A stretch of 64,000 nt of DNA from Myxococcales bacterium (GTDB lineage: Bacteria; Myxococcota_A; Polyangia; Haliangiales; Haliangiaceae). The stretch spans positions 1 through 64,000 of the forward strand of contig JAEUJY010000040.1 in assembly GCA_016794525.1 (NCBI GenBank). The letters run 5' to 3'. Below are positions 16,261 through 24,747 of the stretch, piece after piece. The notes under the pieces are model-generated. The model did no database searches and had not been told where the DNA came from. It worked only from the letters and a program-made list of their open reading frames with translations. How positions within the stretch are numbered: the first letter of the stretch is position 1; every line of letters starts with the position of its first letter. Made by a program: the position numbers and the translations under genes.

Positions 16261-18876
16261 ATGTTCGACCTGTGGAAGGCGGCCGCGCAGGACCCCGAGG
16301 AGCCGCCGGCGCCCGAGTCGCGGGCCGCCCGCGCTGGCAAGCGCACGCTCACGATGCAGGTGCCGGCGCGCACGGCCGGCTACCGGGTGGCGCAGGCGAA
16401 GCTCGAGGTCGAGCTGACGCCGTCGATGATCGCGGCGCCGCCGGCCACGGGCGGGGGGACCCCGCTGCCCGACGTGCTGCGCGCGACCATGGAGGCGGCG
16501 TTCGCGACCGACTTCACCGCGGTCCGGGTCCACACCGACAGCCCGACGGTCGCGGCGCTCGGCGCCCGGGCCTACGCCTCCGGCGACGACCTGCACTTCG
16601 CGCCGGGCCACTACGCGCCAGGCACCGGGGGCGGCGACGCGCTGATCGGCCACGAGCTGGCCCACGTCGTCCAGCAGCGGGCCGGGCGCGTCGCGGGGGC
16701 CTCGACCGGCGCGGGCGTCGCGTTCAACCTCGACCCGGGCCTCGAAGCCGAGGCCGACGACTGGGGAGCGCGGGCGGCGCGGGGCGAGCGGGTCGACGGC
16801 GGCGGCGGTGCCGGGCCGGCGCCGGCCGCGGTGGCGCAGGCCGCGCTCCTGGTGTGGCTGGGCGACGGCATGTGGGGCGTCGCGCGCGACCTGCTCGGCG
16901 TGCGCGGGCTGATCCACGTCGGCCAGCGGTGCCGGCTCGACGGCGTGATCTGCGAGCTGGTCGCGCGCGAGGGCACGGTGTTCCAGCTGCGCGCGATCGA
17001 GAGCGGCGAGGTGATCACCTACGACGTCGCCCGGGATGAGCTCGCGCCGCGCGACAAGGCCAAGCCGCAGGAAGAGGAGCTGCCCGAGGAGCGCGAGCCG
17101 CGCGGTGGGCTGGTCGGCCTGCTCGGCGAGTTCCTCACGTCGGGCGAGTACACGTTCAACAACCCGCCGCTCGACAGCTCGGGCGACATCTACCACACGC
17201 TCGGGTTCATGGCGTGCCTGGCCTTCGAGGGGCTGCCGTTGCCCAAGGTCGTGATCGGTTACTTCACGGCCGACCACGGCAAGGACAAGACCGAGGAGCA
17301 CGCCGACCGCGCGATCGAGTTCGCCGTCGCGGTCGGCTTCGGCGATCGGGTGCGCAAGCTGGCGGTGCCGCGCGGCACGTCGAGTCAGATGAACGCCAAG
17401 CTCGACGACACCCGCCGCCAGATCCTCAAGGACGATCCCGAGACGTCGGTGCTCGATCAGAAGGTGTCGACCGCGTTGATCGCCCGGATCATGCAGTGGG
17501 CCGGGACCAAGCAGGTGATGGCGGTGATCGCCCAGCGCTTCTCGACCTACAACGACGACGTCCCGTACGCGACCCGGGCGGCGTCGCGGCAGTGGATCGA
17601 CGCGCAGCTGCGGCAGATCGAGACGGTCGTGGACAAGGACAAGCGCCTGGTGCTGTTCAGCGATCGCAAGGCCACCAACCAGGAACAGCACAACAGCGAA
17701 GGGCCCGAGTTCACCGCGATCCGTCAGCAGATCGCCAAGGACGAGACGCTGGCGCACTACACGATCCGCTGTCACGACGAGGGCCCCGACGAGGGCGAGG
17801 AGCGGTCCTCGTCGCCGGCGTTCGTCGGCGCCGGGCGCGACGGCTCCGACTGGACCAGGCGCGGCTTCAACACCAAGGTCCAGCACGTCCAGCTGTTGCT
17901 GGCGATCAAGGAGCTGCTGGGCGACCGGCTGATCGGCATCTACGGCTCGACGTCCGGGACGCTCGACGTCGCCGCCCTGGTGGGCATCCGCACGCTGTCG
18001 CTGCACGAGTTCCCGGTCGACGTCACCGTCGAGGTCAAGGGCCCCAGCAAGTCCAAGAAGCGGAAGCCGAAGTCGACCAAGCTCAACGAGCAAGATCAGC
18101 GCGAGCTCTTGATGGCGCCGTTCAAGGACGTCCTGCGTCGCACCGGCGCCAAGGCGGCCTTGGTCGTGCTCGAGCAATGGATCGCCGGCACGTACACCGG
18201 CCCGACGTTCTCGACCAAGGAGATCGGCGGGCTCAGGCCGCTGTACCAGCGCGTCGTGCGGATGGCCACCGTCGACGACTTCGACGACGAGCCGTTCGAG
18301 GAGGGCGTCGAGTGGGAGCAGTACCTCCCCGACGAGCTGTTCGCGCCCCTGACCGGACAGCTCAGCCAGCGCGAGGGCAACGTCCAGCGCGGCCTCGAAG
18401 ATCTGACCGACACCGACGACACGCCGCTCGACCTCGTGCTCGGCAGCGCCACCGGCGCCGGCATGAACTGCCTGATCCACACGATGGTCCAGCTCGCCGA
18501 CGGCGCGCCCGGTGGCGCCGACGCGCGGGTCACGCGCATCCGCGAGGCGATGATCGCCACCGGGACCGCCCAGGGCGACGAGATGCTCGACCCGTACCAG
18601 GACGGGGCAGGCGCCGCGCTGATGTCCCAGTTCCGGCGCGACGGCCACTTCGCCACCCAGATCCTGCAATGGCAGGGCGGCCGGATCCTGGTCCACCCGG
18701 TGGTCGGGAACGGGGCGGTGCGCCTGCTGCTGCACCGCGGCAACCACTTCGTGCCGGTGTGGGGCAACGGCGGGAACGAGGTGAAGAGCGACGGCCATGG
18801 CGGCGTGGCCGGCTCGATCGATCAGCTCGACCCCGACCTGCAGCGGGCGATCGAGGAGTCGTTGAAGTCGATGTGA
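16261..18876 (+). CDS. DUF4157 effector-like protein with C-terminal OTU/papain-like cysteine protease and UIM-like helix
   Basis: An 871-residue protein without a signal peptide. Residues about 65-140 are a DUF4157 domain (DVLRATMEAAFATDFTAVRVH, then HELAH at 131-135). This domain is enriched in eCIS-associated toxins. The middle (300-650) is alpha/beta and unassigned; the stretch IGIYGSTSGTLDVAALVGIR (about 560-579) recalls sugar-nucleotide-binding loops of GT-B enzymes, but weakly. The last 150 residues contain GMNCLIHTM (C737) and GNHFVPVW (H829), the spacing and context of an OTU or related papain-fold cysteine protease. Residues 857-871 read DPDLQRAIEESLKSM, matching the ubiquitin-interacting motif (L860-x-x-A863-x-x-x-S867). 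The predicted role is an injected effector acting on a host ubiquitin pathway; this is inference. Confidence 0.8.
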   Translation: MFDLWKAAAQDPEEPPAPESRAARAGKRTLTMQVPARTAGYRVAQAKLEVELTPSMIAAPPATGGGTPLPDVLRATMEAAFATDFTAVRVHTDSPTVAALGARAYASGDDLHFAPGHYAPGTGGGDALIGHELAHVVQQRAGRVAGASTGAGVAFNLDPGLEAEADDWGARAARGERVDGGGGAGPAPAAVAQAALLVWLGDGMWGVARDLLGVRGLIHVGQRCRLDGVICELVAREGTVFQLRAIESGEVITYDVARDELAPRDKAKPQEEELPEEREPRGGLVGLLGEFLTSGEYTFNNPPLDSSGDIYHTLGFMACLAFEGLPLPKVVIGYFTADHGKDKTEEHADRAIEFAVAVGFGDRVRKLAVPRGTSSQMNAKLDDTRRQILKDDPETSVLDQKVSTALIARIMQWAGTKQVMAVIAQRFSTYNDDVPYATRAASRQWIDAQLRQIETVVDKDKRLVLFSDRKATNQEQHNSEGPEFTAIRQQIAKDETLAHYTIRCHDEGPDEGEERSSSPAFVGAGRDGSDWTRRGFNTKVQHVQLLLAIKELLGDRLIGIYGSTSGTLDVAALVGIRTLSLHEFPVDVTVEVKGPSKSKKRKPKSTKLNEQDQRELLMAPFKDVLRRTGAKAALVVLEQWIAGTYTGPTFSTKEIGGLRPLYQRVVRMATVDDFDDEPFEEGVEWEQYLPDELFAPLTGQLSQREGNVQRGLEDLTDTDDTPLDLVLGSATGAGMNCLIHTMVQLADGAPGGADARVTRIREAMIATGTAQGDEMLDPYQDGAGAALMSQFRRDGHFATQILQWQGGRILVHPVVGNGAVRLLLHRGNHFVPVWGNGGNEVKSDGHGGVAGSIDQLDPDLQRAIEESLKSM

Positions 18877-19019
18877 GGCGGCGGTGGGGGCGGGGGCCCG
18901 CGTGCTGCCTACGGTCGGCACCCCGGGGCCTGGCGCCGCGCCCGGGTCGCGCAAGCTGGCGTCACTCCGCGGATCGCCGCCGGTCCGGGGCTGGCCCGCC
19001 GCTTGAAATTACCCCGGCC

Positions 19020-20840
19020 ATGCGCCGAACCATCGTCTCGATGCTGGGAGTCTCGCTGCTCGCCGGGGGCCTCGACGCCACGCTGGCCGCCGCCGCGCCG
19101 GCGCCGATCCCCGTGGGCGCGACCACGCCGGCCACGCCCGTCCCCGCGGCGTTCGCCGCCGCCGGCGCCACCGCCGTCGAGCTCGGCGCCGACCAGCGCC
19201 CCCTGCTGGTGCGGTTCGCCGGGCTCCCGGCCGGGCCCGCCGCGGTCGCGACCATCGCCGGGCTGTACGGCGTCGCCGCCGCCGACCTGGCGCTCACCGC
19301 CACCGAGGCCGACGCGCTCGGCATGCGCCACCAGCGCTTCCAGCAGATGCACGACGGCCTGCCGGTGATCGGCGCCGAGCTGTCGGTCCACGCCGATCGC
19401 GGCGGCGCGGTCGTCGCGGCGGTGTCGACGCTGCGCCCGGTCGCCCCGGCGCCGGCCATCGCGATCGACGACGCCGGCGCCGAGGCGCGCGCCGCGGCGG
19501 CGTACCCGCGCCTGACCCAGCGCCAGGCCGCGGCCGACGGCCTGGCCTACGTCGTCGACGCCGCCGGGGTCGCCCGCCGCTGCCAGGTGGTCTGGGTGCG
19601 CGGCCAGGCGCCGACCCAGCCGGTGGTCGATCAGGTGTTCGTCGACGCCGCCACCGGCGCGATCGTCGCGGTGCACCCGCGCATCCACACCGCGCAGAAC
19701 CGCCGCACGTACACCGCCAACAACACCCAGACGCTGCCCGGCACGCTGCGCCTGTCCGAGACCCAGACCACCGGCGGCGACGCGACGCTGGCCACGCTGC
19801 ACGCCAACACGGCGAAGGCGTACCAGTGCGCGATGACGCAGTTCGGCCGCGACAGCTTCGACGGCGCCGGCGCGGCGATCATCAGCTCGGGCCACTACGA
19901 TCAGCAGCTGATCAACGCGTTCTGGGACGGCACCCAGCTGGCGTTCGGCGACGGCGACGGCCAGCAGTCGGCGCCGCTGGTCGCCAGCGACATCGTCGCC
20001 CACGAGCTCGCGCACGCGATCACCGAGCACACCTCGGGGCTGGTCTACGAGCGCGAGTCGGGTGCCCTCAACGAGGCGATGAGCGACGTGTTCTCGTCGA
20101 TCTGCAACATCCGCGAGGTCGGCGCGGTCACGCCGGCGGCGTGGCTGATGGGCGAGGAGGTGTGGACGCCGGGCACGCCGGGCGACGCGCTCCGCTACAT
20201 GGACAACCCGGCCCGCGATCAGTACTCGAGCGATCACACCGCGGTGATGCAGCCGTGCACGACGCCGACCGAGGAGAACGACTACTGCTACGTCCACGGC
20301 AACTCGGGCCTGCCCAACCTGATGTTCAGCCTGCTGGTCACCGGCGGCACCCACCCGCGCGCCGGCACCGCCGGCATCCCGGCGACGGTGCAGGTGCCCG
20401 CGCTCGGCATCGATCGCGCCCAGGCCATCACCTACCGGGCCTGGACCACCTACTTCAACCAGTCGACCAACTTCGTCGGCGCGCGCGCCGCGTACAAGCA
20501 GGCGGCGATGGAGCTGTACCCGAACGAGCCCGGCACCCAGGCCGCGGTCGACCTCGCCTGGTACGCCGTGGGCGTGGGCGCGCCGGCCGCCAACCTGCCG
20601 ACCGGCACGGGCGACCCCAACGCCAACCAGCCCGGGCCCAACGACCCGAACGACCCGAACGACCCGAACGACCCGAACGATCCGAACGATCCGAACAGCC
20701 CCGAGGAGCCGTTCGATCGGCCGGCCGAGATCACCGGCGGCTGCAGCGCCAGCGGCGGCGCTGGCGCGGGCCCGGCGGTGCTGGCCCTCGCGCTGGGCGT
20801 CGCGCTCGGTGGCCGGCGCCGGCGCGCCGCGCGTCGGTAG
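19020..20840 (+). CDS. Secreted M4 (thermolysin-like) metalloprotease with MYXO-CTERM-type tail
   Basis: A 606-residue preproprotein. A signal peptide and an FTP/PepSY-like propeptide come first (pattern HQRFQQMHDGLPVIGAELSVH). The catalytic domain has HELAH (328-332), the third zinc ligand in GALNEAMSDVF (E352) and the transition-state His in YVHGNSGLPN (H426). A Pro-Asn-Asp repeat linker (about 540-560) leads to GGCSASGG, a hydrophobic helix and an Arg-rich end (GGRRRRAARR), as in MYXO-CTERM sorting tails, which are cleaved for surface anchoring. A predatory or nutritional exoprotease is likely. It lies 143 bp after the OTU-like effector gene in the same direction but looks independently transcribed. 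Confidence 0.93.
   Translation: MRRTIVSMLGVSLLAGGLDATLAAAAPAPIPVGATTPATPVPAAFAAAGATAVELGADQRPLLVRFAGLPAGPAAVATIAGLYGVAAADLALTATEADALGMRHQRFQQMHDGLPVIGAELSVHADRGGAVVAAVSTLRPVAPAPAIAIDDAGAEARAAAAYPRLTQRQAAADGLAYVVDAAGVARRCQVVWVRGQAPTQPVVDQVFVDAATGAIVAVHPRIHTAQNRRTYTANNTQTLPGTLRLSETQTTGGDATLATLHANTAKAYQCAMTQFGRDSFDGAGAAIISSGHYDQQLINAFWDGTQLAFGDGDGQQSAPLVASDIVAHELAHAITEHTSGLVYERESGALNEAMSDVFSSICNIREVGAVTPAAWLMGEEVWTPGTPGDALRYMDNPARDQYSSDHTAVMQPCTTPTEENDYCYVHGNSGLPNLMFSLLVTGGTHPRAGTAGIPATVQVPALGIDRAQAITYRAWTTYFNQSTNFVGARAAYKQAAMELYPNEPGTQAAVDLAWYAVGVGAPAANLPTGTGDPNANQPGPNDPNDPNDPNDPNDPNDPNSPEEPFDRPAEITGGCSASGGAGAGPAVLALALGVALGGRRRRAARR
20637..20699 (+). repeat. 9-bp tandem repeat (CCGAACGAC) in the protease linker
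   Basis: Seven in-frame copies of CC(C/G)AACGA(C/T), the last altered to AACAGC, encode six Pro-Asn-Asp units and Pro-Asn-Ser. The unit length of nine keeps the frame, so copy-number changes would only lengthen or shorten the linker between catalytic domain and sorting tail. Confidence 0.9.
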
Positions 20841-20914
20841 ATCCGCGCCGCGGCTCGCGCGTTTCTCGACGCGATGCCTGGCGTCCGTCGCGTAGCCTGG
20901 ACCTGCACCTCGCC

Positions 20915-21469
20915 ATGAGTGGCCGCCTCGTCTTCGCCGCGATCGCCGCGATCGCGCTGGTCGGCGCGGTCGGTCACGCCACCGCCGCGGCCGAGTGTCG
21001 CCAGCGTCCACGCGGGCGACCGATCTATCGCGCCACCGTGGTTGGCTTCGCCGCGCCGAGCCCGGGCGCGCCGGTGCCGCGACAGATCCTGGCCATCTAC
21101 CCCGACGGCACCTGGACCTGGCACGGCGATCCGGCGTTCGGCGACGTCGCGCCTCTCGAGCGCGCCGGGTGCGTCGCGCCGGCCGCGCTGCGCGAGCTGA
21201 CGGCGGCGCTCGCGCGTGCGCGGTTCCGCTTCGTCGCCGGCCCTGTCTGCGCCGCCGTGAACTACCGCAAGGCCGTCATCGAGGCCCCGCGGCGCGGCGC
21301 GCGCATCGTCACCGCGAGCCCGTGCGGGCGGCCGACTGATCGCGGCACCGAGGTGCTCGCCGCCTGCGCCGAGGGCGTGGTCGGCGACCGCGCGCTCGAC
21401 GACGTGCGCGCGGCCTGTCGGCCGGGGCGCCGCGCCCGCGGGCTCAGTCTTCGACGACCGGCGCGGTGA
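20915..21469 (+). CDS. Secreted hypothetical protein
   Basis: A 184-residue protein with a signal peptide (MSGRLVFAAIAAIALVGAVGHATAAA). The mature part has four to six Cys and a strand-rich segment, RQILAIYPDGTWTWHGDPAFGD, reminiscent of small secreted domains where a response is plotted against reference, but no family is recognised. The ATG at 20915 lies 16 nt after a TAGCCT hexamer. Its 3' end overlaps the convergent lipoprotein gene by 26 bp; the last eight residues (GLSLRRPAR region) lie in that overlap. Confidence 0.7.
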   Translation: MSGRLVFAAIAAIALVGAVGHATAAAECRQRPRGRPIYRATVVGFAAPSPGAPVPRQILAIYPDGTWTWHGDPAFGDVAPLERAGCVAPAALRELTAALARARFRFVAGPVCAAVNYRKAVIEAPRRGARIVTASPCGRPTDRGTEVLAACAEGVVGDRALDDVRAACRPGRRARGLSLRRPAR

Positions 21470-21983
21470 GCTCGAGGGTCGCGACGCCGATCGGGTCGGG
21501 CTGGCCGAACACGTTGGCGACGGCGACGCGATCGGCGACCGGCCCGGCGTACTCGGCCGCCGCGGTCGACTCGACCAGCGCCATGCTGCGCGGCAGCGCG
21601 CCGAGGCCGGTGAACTGCTCGACGCAGCTCAGGCGCTGGCCGTCGGAGGTGCAGGTGCCGGACCCGACGGCGCCGGTCAGCACGACCTCGGTGGCGCCCG
21701 GCGTGAGCCGACCGGTGAGATCGATCCGCACGTCGCCGCCGACCAGGCCGACCGGCAGATCGTAGTGCAGCGTCACGACGTCGCCGATGACGGTCCAGTC
21801 GAGGTGGTCGAGGGGGAAGGTGGCCGCGGCCGCGAGCTCGGCGGGCACCGGCACCGCGTAGGCGCCGCGGTAGACGCCCGTGGCGGTCGGCAACGGCGCG
21901 CCGTCGGGATCGGCCGTGGTCGCGTCGGTGCAACCGATCGCGAGCGTCAGCAGGAGCAGCAAGGACGACGACCAGATCCGCAT
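21444..21983 (-). CDS. Lipoprotein, hypothetical
   Basis: A 179-residue protein with an LTLAIGC lipobox (Cys at residue 18). The mature part is strand-rich (GDVRIDLTGRLTPGATEVVLTGAVGSGTC) with a Cys pair in GTCTSDGQRLSC, consistent with a beta-sandwich. Its family is not known. The 3' end overlaps a convergent gene by 26 bp. Confidence 0.75.
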   Translation of the reverse strand: MRIWSSSLLLLLTLAIGCTDATTADPDGAPLPTATGVYRGAYAVPVPAELAAAATFPLDHLDWTVIGDVVTLHYDLPVGLVGGDVRIDLTGRLTPGATEVVLTGAVGSGTCTSDGQRLSCVEQFTGLGALPRSMALVESTAAAEYAGPVADRVAVANVFGQPDPIGVATLELTAPVVED

Positions 21984-22099
21984 GACGGCCGGCCCTTGTG
22001 CACGCGACGGGCCAGCGCGAACGTCGCGAGATCGTACGGTCGTGTGCGCGCGGTGGCTACCGGCGGTTCACGCCGTTGCGCAAGAAGCGGACGATCGGC

Positions 22100-23851
22100 T
22101 CAGCCGGTGGCCCGCGGGCGGTAGTGCGTCGCGCGGGCGAAGCCGTGGCGCTCGACCTGCCGCGCCGTCACCAGCGCTCGCAGCGCCCGCAGCACCGTGC
22201 TCGACGACAGCTCCAGCGTGCGCGCCAGCTCGGGCACCGTCGCGCGCTCGAGCTCGGTCAGCTGCGCCAGCACCCGCGCCGTCGGGTCGGCGACCGGCGC
22301 CGGTCGCGGCGGGGGCGCCGCCAGGTGCGACGTCAGCGACGGGATCTCGCCCTCGTCCCACAGCGGCGCGGCCTCGAGCGGCGGCGGCACCGCGCCGCTC
22401 ACCAGGTGCACCGGCACCGCGGTCCGGTAGCCCTCGTCGCCGACCTCGATCCAGCGGCCGTGCGGCTGCAGGAACGTGCGCAGCCGGTGGATCGTCGTGC
22501 GCACCGGCGGATCGTGCAGCTCGGGGTGGTAGCTGCGCAGGCCCCACAGCCCGGCGACGATCCGCTCCTTGCTCGCCGCGCCACCGGCCAGCAGGCGCAG
22601 CAAGGTCGGGCACCACCGGGGCGGGTGGCGGCGCGCGATCACGTCGCCGTGATCCTCGAGGAGCAGCAGGTCCTCGGCGGGGATGAGGATGATGCGACGC
22701 CCGGGCGTGAGGCCGAGCAGCTCGGGGACCGCGCCGAGCAGCCCCAGCGTCAAGAGCCGCGACAGCGCGGTCGCGTCGTGGCGCGCCACCGCGCGCAACA
22801 GCGGCGTCAGCGTGTCCTCGTCGAAGCCGGCGCTCGGCTGCGCGTCGTCGAACTGCGTCAGCGCGGCCTTGGCCGCGACGTGGTGGGTCGCGCGCCACAG
22901 CGCCCGCAGCTCGTCGAGCGACGCCGCCACGCGCGCGGCGTCGCCCCGGGCCCGCGCCACCAGCACCTCGAACCCGAGCAACTCGCCGCGGAAGCCGATG
23001 TCGCGCGGCTCGATCAGCGCGCGGGCCTGTGCGACCAGGGGCGCGCACGCCACCGCGCCCTCGCGCCAGCGCGTCACCCACAGCCGCGCCAGCAGGCTGA
23101 CGACGCGCCCGCGCCGGGTGTCGCCGCGCAGCGCGTCGCGATCGGCGGCCTCGAGCGCGGCCATCGCGTCATGCTGACGACCGCGCAGCGCGCGTTGCAC
23201 CGCGGCCTCGGTCAGCAGCGCGCGCCGCGAGTACGAGTCGTGGGCGCGGCGGCGCAGCAGCGCCTCGACGCGCTCGAGCGCCACCGGCTCGGGGACGAAG
23301 CGCGTCGTGTAGGTCGCGATCGACGTGTCGACGGCGAACGCGTTGTTGGTGAGCCCGAGCCGACGGGCCTGCCGGTTGGCTTGCTCGAGCAGCGCGATGC
23401 CGCGTTGGAGCTGACCCAGCTGCACCAGCGCGTGGCCGCGCAGGTCGGTGCCCAGCATGGCGGCGTAGAGGAACTTCGCCTCGTGCGCGGCCGACAGCGC
23501 GCGCAGCGCGTGGCGCGCGGCGCCGGCGTAGCGCCCGGTGAAGTAGCACTGGCAGGCCAGGCCCTGGAACACCAGCGCGCGCACCCAGCGATCGGGCGCG
23601 TGGCGCGCGCGGAACCCGGCGTCCACCAGGAGCGGCGCCGATCGATCGAAGTATCCGGCGCGCGCCAGGGCCAGGCCGAGGAAGAAGCGGCACGCCACCA
23701 GCGTGCGAGCCTCGGCCGTCGCGCCCGCGCGGGCGCGCCAGCCGTCGAACAGCGCGCGCGCCTCGTCCACGCGATCGACGAACGTCAGCGCGCCGACCAC
23801 GAACGCGAGGTCGACCGGCGCTGGATCGTCGCCCGCGTCGTGGGCGGCCAC
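22100..23851 (-). CDS. TPR-type regulator with winged-helix domain(s)
   Basis: A 583-residue protein from the first canonical start (GTG 23851). The first 350 residues are tandem helical pairs of TPR type (for example ALVFQGLACQCYFTGRYAGAARHALRAL). Residues 400-480 contain an OmpR/SARP-like winged helix (SKERIVAGLWGL...PPVRTTIHRLRTFLQPHG...EGYRTAVPV). The C-terminal 70 residues hold a second MarR-like wing (TVPELARTLELSSSTVLRALRALVTARQVERHGFARATHYR). It is therefore a DNA-binding regulator that senses through TPRs. Coding-like sequence continues 30 codons upstream in frame (EVGTTDLARRFYAGRYGEIV) with no ATG, GTG or TTG; an ATC at 23941 coincides with the expected start of transcription from a TATAAT promoter. 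Confidence 0.85.
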   Translation of the reverse strand: MAAHDAGDDPAPVDLAFVVGALTFVDRVDEARALFDGWRARAGATAEARTLVACRFFLGLALARAGYFDRSAPLLVDAGFRARHAPDRWVRALVFQGLACQCYFTGRYAGAARHALRALSAAHEAKFLYAAMLGTDLRGHALVQLGQLQRGIALLEQANRQARRLGLTNNAFAVDTSIATYTTRFVPEPVALERVEALLRRRAHDSYSRRALLTEAAVQRALRGRQHDAMAALEAADRDALRGDTRRGRVVSLLARLWVTRWREGAVACAPLVAQARALIEPRDIGFRGELLGFEVLVARARGDAARVAASLDELRALWRATHHVAAKAALTQFDDAQPSAGFDEDTLTPLLRAVARHDATALSRLLTLGLLGAVPELLGLTPGRRIILIPAEDLLLLEDHGDVIARRHPPRWCPTLLRLLAGGAASKERIVAGLWGLRSYHPELHDPPVRTTIHRLRTFLQPHGRWIEVGDEGYRTAVPVHLVSGAVPPPLEAAPLWDEGEIPSLTSHLAAPPPRPAPVADPTARVLAQLTELERATVPELARTLELSSSTVLRALRALVTARQVERHGFARATHYRPRATG

Positions 23852-23947
23852 GATCTCGCCGTAGCGCCCGGCGTAGAACCGGCGCGCGAGGTCGGTCGTG
23901 CCGACCTCGGTGGAGGCGGATGGCGATCTGTCGCTGGTGATGACGCG

Positions 23948-23975
23948 ATTATATATTTGTATTCGATAGTGAAAA
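23948..23975 (-). promoter_or_regulatory. Sigma70-type promoter TTTTCA-N16-TATAAT
   Basis: On the minus strand TTTTCA (23975-23970) and a perfect TATAAT (23953-23948) are 16 bp apart, in the only clearly AT-rich patch of the region. The predicted first transcribed base is near 23941, the A of an in-frame ATC of the TPR regulator, giving no leader. The same patch may serve the divergent lipoprotein gene. Confidence 0.6.
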
Positions 23976-24103
23976 GAGAAATCGCGTCACGTAATAGGGC
24001 TCGCAGAAAGCCATCGAAACTCGTCGCGCGCGCGCCGGATGGGTACAGCTGGTTCACGCACTGGTCACGCCGACCGAGCGCGAACGAAAGAAAGCAGTCC
24101 CCC

Positions 24104-24550
24104 ATGTTCAAGCACGCCGCCCGCATCTCCCTGCTCCTCGCCGCCATCGCGCTCCCCGCCTGCGTCGATGACCTCGGCACCGCCAGCCGCCCCATCATCG
24201 AGACCCCGTGCGTCGCCGACGCCGACTGTCCGATCGGCTTCGAGTGCGAGGTCGAGGTCGAGCACGGCACCACCATCAGCTACTGCCAGGCCGACGAGTC
24301 GTCGGACGGCAGCTGCCCCGCCGGCTACGAGGCCGAGGTCGAGCACGGCCAGGTCTATTGCCAGCCCCACGGCGGCGGTGGTGGCGGGGGCGGCGGCGGC
24401 AGCGACGACGATGGCGGCGTCGGCACCGGCACCGGCACGCTCGGCACCGACTGCACCACCGACGCCGACTGCGCGGTCGGCCTCGAGTGCGAGGTCGAGG
24501 TCGAGCACGGCCAGACCGTGTCGACCTGCCAGCCGCACACCGGCGCCTGA
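24104..24550 (+). CDS. Cys-rich lipoprotein with CEVEVEHG repeats
   Basis: A 148-residue lipoprotein (lipobox LPAC, Cys 20). It has three related modules: DADCPIGFECEVEVEHG...SYC (40-61), SCPAGYEAEVEHGQVYC (70-86) and DADCAVGLECEVEVEHG...STC (120-142), separated by a run of ten Gly and an Asp/Gly/Thr linker. The Cys pattern (C-x5-C-x2-C-x5-C) is that of small disulfide domains common in myxobacterial lipoproteins. It is divergent from the TPR regulator across a 160-250 bp AT-richer region, so regulation by that protein is possible. No function can be assigned. Confidence 0.8.
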   Translation: MFKHAARISLLLAAIALPACVDDLGTASRPIIETPCVADADCPIGFECEVEVEHGTTISYCQADESSDGSCPAGYEAEVEHGQVYCQPHGGGGGGGGGGSDDDGGVGTGTGTLGTDCTTDADCAVGLECEVEVEHGQTVSTCQPHTGA

Positions 24551-24652
24551 GCCGCGCGCGGGCCGCAACCGTCGCGTGTCTCCGCGCGGCGGCGGCAAGC
24601 CTTGCGACGTCGGCGTCGCGAGGTCCGCGACCTCACACGCGCGCCGCTGGCA

Positions 24653-24706
24653 AGGCGCTGGCATGACGCTGGCATGACGCTGGCATGACGCTGGCATGAC
24701 GCTGGC
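24653..24706 (+). repeat. 11-bp tandem repeat TGACGCTGGCA
   Basis: Perfect units TGACGCTGGCA start at 24664, 24675 and 24686; a fourth lacks only the last base (24697-24706), and a diverged copy (AGGCGCTGGCA) precedes them at 24653. Spacing of 11 bp places each copy on the same helix face, 40-95 bp before the GyrI-like gene. Confidence 0.85.
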
Positions 24707-24747
24707 TCGGCGCTGGTAACGATCTCCGGCGCACGCAGGAGGAGACC

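Noticed and set aside
16063-18954. A 963-aa open frame on the minus strand opposite the OTU-like DUF4157 gene, and similar long opposite frames at 11152-14871, 8451-11426 and 18909-21011
   Set aside because: They are Arg/Ala/Gly/His/Asp-rich mirror frames, normal in very GC-rich DNA, while the opposite strand encodes recognisable domains with normal composition.
20637-20699. Pro-Asn-Asp coding repeats as a regulatory or mobile repeat
   Set aside because: They are in frame within the M4 protease linker and have unit size nine, as expected of coding linkers.
24653-24706. 11-bp repeats as a CRISPR array
   Set aside because: Units are contiguous with no unique spacers, are too short, and no cas genes are present.
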